DNA from: UMGS1590 sp963558655
Lineage (GTDB): Bacteria; Bacillota; Peptococcia; Peptococcales; Peptococcaceae
DNA: 16,221 nt
NCBI GenBank assembly: GCA_963558655.1
Contig: CAUWHJ010000032.1
Span: forward strand, 1-16,221
Direction of reading: 5' to 3'
The notes under the pieces are model-generated. The model was not told where the DNA came from. It made no database searches and saw nothing but the letters and a program-made list of their open reading frames with translations. How positions within the stretch are numbered: position 1 is the stretch's first letter; every line of letters begins with the position of its first letter. Below are positions 1 through 6,581 of this stretch, in pieces. Made by a program: the position numbers and the translations under genes.

Positions 1-7
1 ATAAGAA

Positions 8-41
8 AACCCAGCTTCGGTTCTTAGACCAAAGCTGGGTT
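8..41. terminator. Hairpin terminator at the left edge, probably bidirectional
   Basis: A 10-bp perfect stem (AACCCAGCTT at 8-17 with its complement at 32-41) encloses a 14-nt loop. T-rich tails leave it in both directions: TTTTT on the plus strand and TTTTC on the minus strand. It lies about 55 bp past the stop codon of the SLH gene at 96-2831 and very probably ends that transcript. It could also end a plus-strand gene entering from the left, which cannot be seen here. Confidence 0.8.
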
Positions 42-95
42 TTTCTACAGTCTGAAGCGTCCCTTTACCGGATGCTTTTTTCTATTTAGTCACTA

Positions 96-2831
96 CTATT
101 TTTCTATACTTCCACAGTAATTCATGAGTACTGTTGCTGCCTGCGCACGTGTAACGTTGCCTTGCGGCAGAAGGATGTTGTCACTCATGCCGTGGATAAG
201 TTCCGCACCAACAGCCCATTGCATAACTTCTTTTGCCCATACAGATACGTCGTCACTGTCCGTGTAAGTACCGAGGTCAGCACGAGCGTTGGTATCGTAT
301 CCCTTATATGCAGCGTAACGATAGAAAATAGATGCCATTTGCTCACGCGTGATCGGTGCATTTGGTCGGAAAGAGCCATCTTCATAGCCACCTACGATGT
401 CATTTGCTGCTGCCCAGTTAACTGCATCTGCATACCAAGCACCGTCTGACACGTCATTAAATACACTCTCAGACACAGCACCACCGCCTTCAATGTTATA
501 AAGAACCGCTGCCATCATGGCCCTACTCAAATTGTTGTTCGGGGCAAAGAGCGTATCATCGACACCATTCATCAATCCATTGGCGTACACATACTGTACT
601 GCTTCATAATACCAGTCGTCTTCTACCACATCGGTAAATGGCAAACTTACCGGCTGAGCCTCAACAAAGGTCGCCGTCAACACAACATCATGGCTTGGCA
701 TAACGAAAGAGTAAATGCCGTTTCCTTGATCATTCATTGCCACCTTTTCATTACCTGCACTAGCCTGAAGGCTTTCCAGTTGATAGCCATCGTTCGGTAT
801 AGCTGTAACCGTAACAGTTTCGTCTTCAGTCGCGTATTTATCCACAGTAAGGGTGCCATTTTCTACGTCCTTGACAATGATTTCATAACTATACTTGCCT
901 GTGTATGGTGGCTCGTAAGATTCCACCGCCCCGCAAATGGTACATACACCATTGACATAGTGGTGTTCCGTATGACCTACATTGACTACTTTATTCTCCT
1001 CAGGAATAGCGTTCACAAAGTTCTTTGCAAATTCATCAGCCGCCTCGACACTATCTGCATTCCATTCGCTGGAGCCATAAAGTTTAGCTGTTTCAGACAT
1101 TTCATTGTTTGAAATTGTCAAGAAGCTATTTTCATTCCAACCTAAATCTTTAAAAAAGCAGACACCCATATACCCATCAACTTGATTACTGATAAAAGAA
1201 ACATTACCATTCAACTGATTGACCAGCCAAAGTGCAATTGTTTTATTTTTATAATCGTCATCCTTTAATGTAAAGTGATTGTTTGTCACCGAAACGTTAA
1301 GCGGCTCAAATTCCTGATCTCCACGATATTCTACATGAAAGCCTCGCGGCCCAATAACGGTATTACCGTCAAAGACAATATTTTTTTCCACAGATGAACC
1401 ATTGATCTTATACCAAACTGGATAAGCGTTGTGGGTGTAAAAATTGTCCATGGTACCTTTAAATTCAAATAAGTTGTTTCTGTATGTTATCTCTTTTGCC
1501 TCCGGATAGGCTGACATAGCACCGTTAAACACACAATTTTGCACAATTAGTTCACTGTTTGATGCGTCGAAGCATAAATCATTTGGAATAGTTAGATTTT
1601 CAACGACTAGTCCCTTTGCGTTTTCCGGCAGCTTAATATTTAAACGCGGGCAATATTTTTCACCATCGATATTATTACCATCAACACCGGAAACAATGGC
1701 TGCTGCTTCATTTGCGCCTCGTATTGTCAAGCGGTTAACACTCGACTCGGACAAATCAGGAATCTTTGTTTCATCAATCTGCTGATTCTCGCCCAACAAA
1801 CCATTAATATTCACTGCTCCATAAATATCAATAGTCACATCGCCCTGCATTGTTTGAACAGCTTCCAAAGCCTCCACCAGATTACTATAAGCGTTTTCAC
1901 CTATCATGATAGTAATAGATATTGAATCAGAAGTGAACATATTACCTTCTATAGCGTTGTTATCACCAAGGCTGATTAAAACTTCTTTAGGAACTGTTTC
2001 ATTCAGACAACGAAGGAAACCTGATTTTGTATCTGGACTTGAAATAAATTTGTTCTGTTCAATGACAATGCTTGCGCAACTATAATCTCCCTCTTTACTA
2101 AACTGAATCGCACCACGCGTTCCAATCGTGTTAAAACTGTTATTATTGCAGGTAGTCTGCTCAGTACCACCGTTGTTCAAATAGATACCTCCTGAACAAT
2201 TACTGAAGGTGCTATTTGAGACTATAACATTTTTTGCCTTCACATCCTTAATAGCATAGCCACCCAAACCAGAAAATCGGCAATTTTCAAACATAATATC
2301 TTCAACACTTTCAATAGGACTTATTGCTACATTATCAAATGTACATCCAGAAAATGAAAGGTTTCCCGTTGTTAGAAATTGCAACTCCGCGTCCAACTTG
2401 TCCTTGCTAGCCGTTGTTTGTGATTCGTTCCATGGGCCACACACCTGAATATCTTCTGTCGGCTCAACCAACTTGAAATGGACATTTGAAATATTAATGT
2501 CCTTATCTACATCAAAACGTTGATATTGTGCATAGTATATACCGTCATAAGATTGGAGGCGATTCGGCGTTTTCTCGGTAGCTTCTGGATGCGCTTGTTC
2601 GGGATGATTAAGCCAACATCCACTTTCCGGTTCTATCTCCACCGTCACCCCCTTTCCATCATAATCATAGCTCGCATTCTCCACATCTTTGACAAAAGTC
2701 GCAAGATCGATGGTTTCGCCCCCCGTCTCAGCATTGGAATCTTGCGCAAATGCTGCACCGGGAACCATTGTCAACACCATAGCAACCAGGGCAAGGATAC
2801 TGACAAAACGTTTGAATTTTTTCTTAAACAT
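96..2831 (-). CDS. Secreted SLH-domain surface protein with beta-helix body
   Basis: The product is 911 residues and starts at an ATG behind AAAGGAGG. Residues 1-30 form a Sec signal peptide: Lys-rich start, hydrophobic core, and an AFA cleavage-like site near 29. Residues about 110-580 carry many short Asn/Phe turns (SGCTF, ENCRF, NSTF, QNKF, QNCVF, NNHF), the pattern of a right-handed parallel beta-helix as in polysaccharide-binding or -cleaving surface proteins. I see no catalytic motif that proves lyase activity. A short H..HHYVNGVCTICG element lies at 620-634. Residues 645-725 resemble a divergent InlB B-repeat. Three SLH domains follow (about 731-780, 790-840, 855-905) with TRAQ-like motifs (LSRA, ITRE, VTRA). 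SLH domains normally anchor proteins to secondary cell-wall polymer or peptidoglycan. The gene lies where rpoB would be expected, after rplL. The beta-helix part looks more AT-rich than the SLH part. The ligand is unknown. Confidence 0.9.
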   Translation of the reverse strand: MFKKKFKRFVSILALVAMVLTMVPGAAFAQDSNAETGGETIDLATFVKDVENASYDYDGKGVTVEIEPESGCWLNHPEQAHPEATEKTPNRLQSYDGIYYAQYQRFDVDKDINISNVHFKLVEPTEDIQVCGPWNESQTTASKDKLDAELQFLTTGNLSFSGCTFDNVAISPIESVEDIMFENCRFSGLGGYAIKDVKAKNVIVSNSTFSNCSGGIYLNNGGTEQTTCNNNSFNTIGTRGAIQFSKEGDYSCASIVIEQNKFISSPDTKSGFLRCLNETVPKEVLISLGDNNAIEGNMFTSDSISITIMIGENAYSNLVEALEAVQTMQGDVTIDIYGAVNINGLLGENQQIDETKIPDLSESSVNRLTIRGANEAAAIVSGVDGNNIDGEKYCPRLNIKLPENAKGLVVENLTIPNDLCFDASNSELIVQNCVFNGAMSAYPEAKEITYRNNLFEFKGTMDNFYTHNAYPVWYKINGSSVEKNIVFDGNTVIGPRGFHVEYRGDQEFEPLNVSVTNNHFTLKDDDYKNKTIALWLVNQLNGNVSFISNQVDGYMGVCFFKDLGWNENSFLTISNNEMSETAKLYGSSEWNADSVEAADEFAKNFVNAIPEENKVVNVGHTEHHYVNGVCTICGAVESYEPPYTGKYSYEIIVKDVENGTLTVDKYATEDETVTVTAIPNDGYQLESLQASAGNEKVAMNDQGNGIYSFVMPSHDVVLTATFVEAQPVSLPFTDVVEDDWYYEAVQYVYANGLMNGVDDTLFAPNNNLSRAMMAAVLYNIEGGGAVSESVFNDVSDGAWYADAVNWAAANDIVGGYEDGSFRPNAPITREQMASIFYRYAAYKGYDTNARADLGTYTDSDDVSVWAKEVMQWAVGAELIHGMSDNILLPQGNVTRAQAATVLMNYCGSIEK

Positions 2832-2846
2832 AGTATTCCTCCTTTA

Positions 2847-2878
2847 TATAGTGATATTACTTGTATTCTATCACTATA
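2847..2878 (-). promoter_or_regulatory. 10-bp inverted repeat in the leader of the SLH gene
   Basis: TATAGTGATA and TATCACTATA form an exact 10-bp inverted repeat with a 12-nt spacer. On the transcript it would fold into a hairpin ending one base before the AAAGGAGG ribosome binding site (2838-2845). It may act as a 5' stabilising stem, a translational control element, or a DNA operator. The symmetry is visible in the sequence; the role is inferred. Confidence 0.5.
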
Positions 2879-2903
2879 CCCCCATAATATATATATTATA
2901 AGT

Positions 2904-2932
2904 CTGATAAACACATGTTATATATCATTCAA
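2904..2932 (-). promoter_or_regulatory. Possible promoter of the left SLH gene
   Basis: On the minus strand TTGAAT (2927-2932) stands 17 nt from TATCAG (2904-2909). The region is so AT-rich that other -10 candidates exist, such as TATAAT at 2895-2900 and a TATTAT nearby. The gene follows the rplL terminator and so should need its own promoter, but the exact boxes are uncertain. Confidence 0.35.
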
Positions 2933-2980
2933 AGCAGCATCCTATAGCGATTTGCGCGTGGAAATATATTTTTCTTCACG

Positions 2981-3017
2981 AAAAAAGACCGCTGCACAAT
3001 CTGTGCAACGGTCTTTT
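2981..3017 (-). terminator. Rho-independent terminator of the rplJL operon
   Basis: The stem pairs 2983-2998 with 3002-3017 around a 3-nt loop and ends in a run of T on the minus strand. The one non-Watson-Crick position (2992/3008) is A/C on the plus strand but G-U on minus-strand RNA, which fits transcription from the right. It lies 18 bp past the rplL stop and no rpoB follows. Confidence 0.92.
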
Positions 3018-3035
3018 GATGAAACGTTAATAAAA

Positions 3036-3410
3036 TTACTTAACGGTAGCAGTTGCGCCAACTTCTTCGAGTTTAGCCTTAGCTGCTTCTGCTTCTTCTT
3101 TAGGCATAGCTTCTTTGAGAACTTTTGGAGCGCCGTCAACGACTTCCTTAGCTTCTTTGAGGCCGAGACCGGTGATTTCACGAACAACTTTGATAACTTT
3201 GATCTTGTTGTCGCCAACAGCGGTAAGTTCGAGATCGAATTCGGTCTTTTCTTCTTCAGCGGCAGCACCAGCACCTGCGCCAGCACCAGCTACAGCTACA
3301 GCAGCTGCAGTTACGCCAAATTCTTCTTCGAAGCTGGAAACGAGTTCCCCTAATTCAACAACGGAGAGCTCTTTTACGAGTTCAATAATTTGAGTGATTT
3401 TTTCAGACAT
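3036..3410 (-). CDS. rplL: 50S ribosomal protein L7/L12
   Basis: This 124-residue product forms the flexible ribosomal stalk that recruits translation GTPases. Residues 1-34 are the N-terminal dimerisation domain that binds L10. Residues about 35-52 are the hinge, here an Ala/Gly run with four consecutive Ala-Gly pairs. Residues 56-124 are the C-terminal factor-binding domain, with the usual GLGLKEAKEVVDGAPK segment. The ATG at 3410 follows AAAGGAGA. The gap to rplJ is 33 bp, so the two form the usual rplJL pair, controlled by the L10 leader upstream. The gene is followed by its own terminator rather than by rpoB. Confidence 0.98.
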   Translation of the reverse strand: MSEKITQIIELVKELSVVELGELVSSFEEEFGVTAAAVAVAGAGAGAGAAAEEEKTEFDLELTAVGDNKIKVIKVVREITGLGLKEAKEVVDGAPKVLKEAMPKEEAEAAKAKLEEVGATATVK

Positions 3411-3443
3411 GGTTCTATTCTCCTTTGATTATATTGAGTATGA

Positions 3444-3941
3444 TTATGCGCTAGCTTCTTCGTCTTTACGACGCTTTGCTTCGAGAACCATAGCAACTTT
3501 CTGCAATGGTGCTTTGAAGCAGTATGCAACTTTGGAAAGAAGAACTTCCTTGCTTGGCAGTGCGCCGAGTGCTTCAACTTTAGCAACGTCGATCACTTCG
3601 CCTTCAGCGATACCACCTTTGATGGTCAGGATCTTGTTGTCTTTGATGAACTTGCAAATGATATTTGCAGGTTTTACAACATCGTCTGCACAGAATGCAA
3701 CGGCGGTAACGCCATTAAATACATCTGCGAGAGCGCTATAACCGCATTCATCAGCAGCACGCTTCAAAAGGGTGTTCTTTGCTACAATATAGTCCACATT
3801 GTTTTCACGCAACTGTTTGCGGAGATCTGTGGTCTGTTTTGCATTCAGGCCGGTGTAGTCTACTACAACTACGGACTGTGCATTTTTAAATTTTTCGGTT
3901 AAATCAGCGACGATCAGTTTCTTTTCTTCTAACTGTCCCAA
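3444..3941 (-). CDS. rplJ: 50S ribosomal protein L10
   Basis: The product (165 residues from the TTG at 3941) anchors L7/L12 dimers to the ribosome and, in Bacillota, represses its own operon by binding the leader RNA. The segment QSVVVVDYTGLNAKQTTDLR and the later NTLLKRA are typical of the family, and the C-terminal helix that binds L12 is present. The start is ambiguous. An in-frame GTG at 3950 directly abuts the GGGGAG tract, while the TTG at 3941 sits about 8 nt after GGAGG, the normal distance. I chose TTG. The GTG would add three residues and could use an AAGGA further upstream. rplL follows after 33 bp. Confidence 0.95.
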   Translation of the reverse strand: MGQLEEKKLIVADLTEKFKNAQSVVVVDYTGLNAKQTTDLRKQLRENNVDYIVAKNTLLKRAADECGYSALADVFNGVTAVAFCADDVVKPANIICKFIKDNKILTIKGGIAEGEVIDVAKVEALGALPSKEVLLSKVAYCFKAPLQKVAMVLEAKRRKDEEASA

Positions 3942-3987
3942 CAGATTCACCTCCCCTTCCTTGAGTGGTTAAAAGTGTTTCTGCCAT

Positions 3988-4019
3988 AAAAAACGCCTTT
4001 GCGCGCGAGACACAAAGGC
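3988..4019 (-). terminator. Attenuator-like terminator between the L10 leader and rplJ
   Basis: A 9-bp stem (3995-4003 with 4011-4019) with one position that is G-U only in minus-strand RNA is followed by a run of six U (3988-3993). It lies after the L10-binding leader and before rplJ. In Bacillus subtilis L10 is known to cause premature termination in the rplJL leader, and this hairpin is placed to do the same. A longer 8-bp pairing, 3978-3985 with 4017-4024, overlaps the base of this stem and could compete with it. Confidence 0.8.
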
Positions 4020-4037
4020 AGAAATTGCATAATTGCA

Positions 4038-4086
4038 TTTACCTCGGCAGGATGATTAAGCTTGAAGCCCCTGCGGTCTCTGGCAG
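4038..4086 (-). ncRNA. Ribosomal protein L10 leader (cis-regulatory RNA)
   Basis: On the minus strand this 49-nt core carries the family's conserved parts: CTGCC with AGAGACCGCAGG, then AAGCTTAATCATCCTGCCGAGGT. The CTGCC/CCGCAGG and CCTGCCGAGG blocks form the kink-turn-containing fold bound by the L10(L12)4 complex. It sits between rplA and rplJ. With the downstream hairpin it should set rplJL expression separately from the upstream genes. Confidence 0.9.
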
Positions 4087-4103
4087 ATTGCTATGAAATT
4101 TTA

Positions 4104-4796
4104 TTAGCCAACATGGTTAGGGTTGATCTTAACCCCAGGGCCCATGGTGCTAGATACGGAGATGCTCTTCATGTAGATCCCTTTTGCACTTGCTGGTTTA
4201 GCCTTGATAAGAGCCTGAGCAAGAGCGTTGAAGTTTTCAACGAGGGCTTCTACTGTGAAGCTGGCTTTGCCAATTGGTGCATGGATGATACCAGCCTTGT
4301 CAACGCGGTATTCAATTTTACCAGCTTTGACTTCTGCAACAGCAGCAGCAACATCCATCGTAACGGTACCGGTCTTAGGGTTTGGCATGAGACCTTTTGG
4401 CCCTAACAGACGACCGATTTTACCAACGGTACCCATCATATCAGGGGTAGCGATGGCTACATCAAAACCGAACCAACCGCCCTGAATCTTTGCGATCAGG
4501 TCTTCAGCGCCGACAAATTCAGCACCAGCGGCTTCAGCTTCTTTAGCCTTTTCACCTTTGGCAAATACCAAGCAGCTGCGGGTTTTACCGCTGCCGTGTG
4601 GCAATACCATTGCGTTACGAATCTGCTGATCTGCATGGCGTGGGTCAACACCCAGCTTAAATGCAACTTCTACGGATTCATCAAATTTTGCAGTTGCGTT
4701 TTCTTTTACGAGGGTGATTGCTTCGGTCACATCGTAAAGGTTATTTTTGTCAACGCGTTTTGCTGCTTCTTGATACTTTTTGCCATGTTTTGGCAT
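4104..4796 (-). CDS. rplA: 50S ribosomal protein L1
   Basis: The 230-residue product, of typical length for L1, builds the mobile L1 stalk next to the E site and can repress its own mRNA by binding it. The family signature (LLGPKGLMPNPKTGTV) is at about 130-146, with KAGKIEYRVDK shortly after. The reading frame extends 12 codons further upstream, but the ATG at 4796 follows an ideal AGGAGG and gives the normal MPKHGKKY start, so the longer form is rejected. The gap to rplK is 59 bp. Downstream the L10 leader begins within about 20 bp. Confidence 0.97.
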   Translation of the reverse strand: MPKHGKKYQEAAKRVDKNNLYDVTEAITLVKENATAKFDESVEVAFKLGVDPRHADQQIRNAMVLPHGSGKTRSCLVFAKGEKAKEAEAAGAEFVGAEDLIAKIQGGWFGFDVAIATPDMMGTVGKIGRLLGPKGLMPNPKTGTVTMDVAAAVAEVKAGKIEYRVDKAGIIHAPIGKASFTVEALVENFNALAQALIKAKPASAKGIYMKSISVSSTMGPGVKINPNHVG

Positions 4797-4855
4797 ATTG
4801 TTTCCTCCTTCGTGGTACAAACGGATTTTCATCCTCCCACTGTCTTCGCGCTATA

Positions 4856-5281
4856 TTATTCTTCTACAGTGATACCCATGCTGCGTGCAGTGCCCTTAAC
4901 CATGGACATAGCACTTTCAATGTTTGCAGCGTTAAGGTCAGGCATCTTTGTTTCAGCGATTTCACGCACCTGTGCTTCGGTGATTTTACCAACCTTCTTG
5001 GTGTTAGGTTCACCAGATGCACGTTCAACGCCTGCTGCCTTTTTAATCAGCACAGCTGCTGGTGGGGTCTTGGTCACAAAAGTGAAGGAATGGTCCTGAT
5101 AAACAGTAATTTCTACTGGAATAACAGTACCCATCTGGTCTTTGGTTCTTTCGTTGAATTCATTGCAGAACCCCATGATGTTTACACCATGCTGACCAAG
5201 CGCTGGACCAACTGGTGGCGCTGGATTTGCCTTACCTGCCTGTACTTGGAGTTTAATGAAACCAATTACTTTCTTTGCCAT
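4856..5281 (-). CDS. rplK: 50S ribosomal protein L11
   Basis: The product is exactly 141 residues, the usual length for L11. This protein binds 23S rRNA at the GTPase-associated centre, where thiostrepton also binds. The N-terminal block PPVGPALGQHGVNIMGFCNEFN (from about residue 22) carries the proline-rich thiostrepton-sensitive segment. The rRNA-binding C-terminal half contains the GKITEAQVREIAETKMPDLN stretch. The ATG at 5281 follows AAGGAGGT. An upstream in-frame extension of 11 residues has no matching binding site. The gene follows nusG by 39 bp. Confidence 0.98.
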   Translation of the reverse strand: MAKKVIGFIKLQVQAGKANPAPPVGPALGQHGVNIMGFCNEFNERTKDQMGTVIPVEITVYQDHSFTFVTKTPPAAVLIKKAAGVERASGEPNTKKVGKITEAQVREIAETKMPDLNAANIESAMSMVKGTARSMGITVEE

Positions 5282-5320
5282 TTTGAATAAGCACCTCCTT
5301 CTATTGATTTCCAATCTATG

Positions 5321-5860
5321 TTACAGTTTGTGAATTTGATTGTAGTCTAATTCCGCTTCAGTCTCACGACCGAACATTGTAACACGGACAACAACTTGTT
5401 GTTTCTTAGGGTTAATTTCCTTAATGATCCCACTCATTCCTGCAAAGGAAGGATCAATAATCTGGACTTCATCGCCGACTTCAGCATCCAGTTCCACAGT
5501 TGGGAGTTCTTCACCCATTCCCTGGAGCAGTCTGTCTACTTCATAATCATGAAGCGGCACAGGTTTATTGCCAGTTCCTACAAAGCCTGTAACTCCTGTG
5601 ATATTGCGAACAATATACCAGGATTCATCAGTCATGATCATTTCCACCAGCACATAACCCGGGAAAATTTTACGCTGTACATCTTTTGTAGCACCGTTCT
5701 TTACTTCTCGTACCGTTTCTGTCGGAATGACGCAACGGAAGATGTAATCTTCCATGTTCATACTTTCAATGCGTTTTTCCAGATTTGTCTTTACCTTATT
5801 CTCATAACCGGAATAAGTGTGTACGGCATACCACGCCTTTTGATTTTGCTCCTCTGGCAT
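5321..5860 (-). CDS. nusG: Transcription elongation/termination factor NusG
   Basis: The 179-residue product binds the RNA polymerase clamp and modulates pausing, termination and coupling to ribosomes. Residues 8-115 form the NGN domain, starting WYAVHTYSGYENKV and containing FPGYVLVEM (66-74) and NITGVTGFVG (86-95). Residues 126-178 form the KOW domain, with GDEVQIIDPSFAGMSGII. The ATG at 5860 follows AGAGAGGTGG at a slightly long spacing. It lies between secE and rplK, the standard order in most bacteria. Confidence 0.98.
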   Translation of the reverse strand: MPEEQNQKAWYAVHTYSGYENKVKTNLEKRIESMNMEDYIFRCVIPTETVREVKNGATKDVQRKIFPGYVLVEMIMTDESWYIVRNITGVTGFVGTGNKPVPLHDYEVDRLLQGMGEELPTVELDAEVGDEVQIIDPSFAGMSGIIKEINPKKQQVVVRVTMFGRETEAELDYNQIHKL

Positions 5861-5878
5861 TTTCTAGGGGCCACCTCT

Positions 5879-6148
5879 CTATATGAACAAGCTGAATAAT
5901 GCGGTAATCCCAGAATCAACAGCCCATATCAGAACAGTGATAATCGCAACAGTAACCAAAACAACGCCAGTATAGGTAGTAACTTCTTTACGCGTAGGCC
6001 AATGGACCTTCTTCATTTCGCCGAAACCCAACTTCCAGCTTTTTTTCAGACGTGCAAAGAAGCCAGGCTTTTTTTCTTTGGCCTTTTTGTTGGCCTCAGC
6101 CTTTTTAGGAGCGACTGTCTTTTTTTCTTCGACCTGTTTATTGCTCAT
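5879..6148 (-). CDS. secE: Preprotein translocase subunit SecE
   Basis: This 89-residue protein is the small clamp subunit of the SecYEG membrane channel. Residues 1-28 are a very Lys-rich, probably disordered extension. Residues 30-55 are the amphipathic cytoplasmic helix with the conserved WPTRKEV motif (50-56). A single membrane helix covers about 60-80. This one-helix form is usual in Bacillota, whereas the Escherichia coli protein has three. The binding site is only AAGGATG, weaker than those of its neighbours, which may hold its level below that of the ribosomal proteins. Confidence 0.97.
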   Translation of the reverse strand: MSNKQVEEKKTVAPKKAEANKKAKEKKPGFFARLKKSWKLGFGEMKKVHWPTRKEVTTYTGVVLVTVAIITVLIWAVDSGITALFSLFI

Positions 6149-6178
6149 CTATATCATCCTTATGACTGTCTTTGAATG

Positions 6179-6328
6179 TTACTTGGTTTCCTTGTGCGTA
6201 GTATGGGTCTTGCAGAATGGGCAGTATTTCTTCATTTCAATACGGCCGGAATCATTCTTCTTGTTTTTCTTCGTGATGTAATTTCTTCTTTTGCATTCAC
6301 TGCATTCTAAAGTTACGCTTACGCGCAT
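6179..6328 (-). CDS. rpmG: 50S ribosomal protein L33, zinc-binding form
   Basis: This short frame encodes 49 residues beginning MRVSVTLECSECKRRNY and ending THKETK. Two CxxC pairs (C9/C12 and C36/C39) form a zinc ribbon, so this is the zinc-containing (C+) paralogue. Many Bacillota also carry a Cys-free copy used under zinc starvation, which is not in this window. The ATG at 6328 follows GGGAGGTGG. It is the first gene of the rpmG-secE-nusG-rplK-rplA unit and is followed by secE after 30 bp. Confidence 0.97.
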   Translation of the reverse strand: MRVSVTLECSECKRRNYITKKNKKNDSGRIEMKKYCPFCKTHTTHKETK

Positions 6329-6371
6329 GTCTCGCCACCTCCCACACGTTTTTTTGCACTAAAAAATAACC

Positions 6372-6385
6372 GTGCACGAATGCAC
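6372..6385 (-). promoter_or_regulatory. Small hairpin at the 5' end of the rpmG operon mRNA
   Basis: GTGCA-TTCG-TGCAC forms a 5-bp stem with a UUCG loop, starting at about the predicted first base of the transcript. On the minus strand it is followed by GGTTATTTTTT. The stem is too short for a confident terminator. It may protect the 5' end or act as a weak attenuator. Confidence 0.4.
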
Positions 6386-6391
6386 TACTAC

Positions 6392-6420
6392 AGGATACCA
6401 TTCCTTTGTAGCGGCGTCAA
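6392..6420 (-). promoter_or_regulatory. Sigma-A promoter of the rpmG-secE-nusG-rplKA operon
   Basis: On the minus strand TTGACG (-35, 6415-6420) stands exactly 17 nt from TATCCT (-10, 6392-6397). A and T runs lie just upstream (about 6421-6445) and may serve as an UP element. The start site should fall near 6385, leaving a leader of about 57 nt before rpmG. The quality of the boxes fits a strongly expressed ribosomal operon. Confidence 0.85.
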
Positions 6421-6534
6421 GAAAAATGTTGATATTTTTTTCATTTCTCGCGCCCGCTTCTGTAAGCGCCAGTATCCAGCGCGGTACGCTTATCGTCAGC
6501 CTATGCTGCTGCGCGCATTTTGCCGTAATTCGCA

Positions 6535-6565
6535 AAAAAGCGCACAAGTCAAACTTGCGCGCTTT
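6535..6565 (-). terminator. Terminator after the DtxR-family gene
   Basis: A 13-bp stem (6537-6549 with 6553-6565) with a 3-nt loop is followed by a T run on the minus strand. The odd position (6544/6558) is a G-U pair only in minus-strand RNA. It lies 16 bp past the regulator's stop and separates the pheST-lgt unit from the rpmG operon. The stretch from 6421 to 6534 holds no gene. Confidence 0.92.
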
Positions 6566-6581
6566 AACCAATCGTTATTTG

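Noticed and set aside
96..2831. Calling the left SLH protein a pectate lyase or other named glycan lyase
   Set aside because: The beta-helix pattern is clear but I see no family-specific catalytic residues, so only the fold is reported.
2520..3353. Plus-strand 277-residue frame spanning the SLH leader and rplL
   Set aside because: It crosses a terminator, a leader and two minus-strand genes, and its Phe/Ser-rich product resembles no family.
6359..6571. Minus-strand 70-residue frame between the regulator gene and rpmG
   Set aside because: It overlaps the regulator's terminator, the rpmG promoter and the hairpin leader, and has no plausible binding site.
6329..6581. A tRNA gene, as often found near rpmG-secE
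   Set aside because: No cloverleaf pairing and no GGTTCRANNCC-like T-arm is visible. The region holds a terminator and a promoter.
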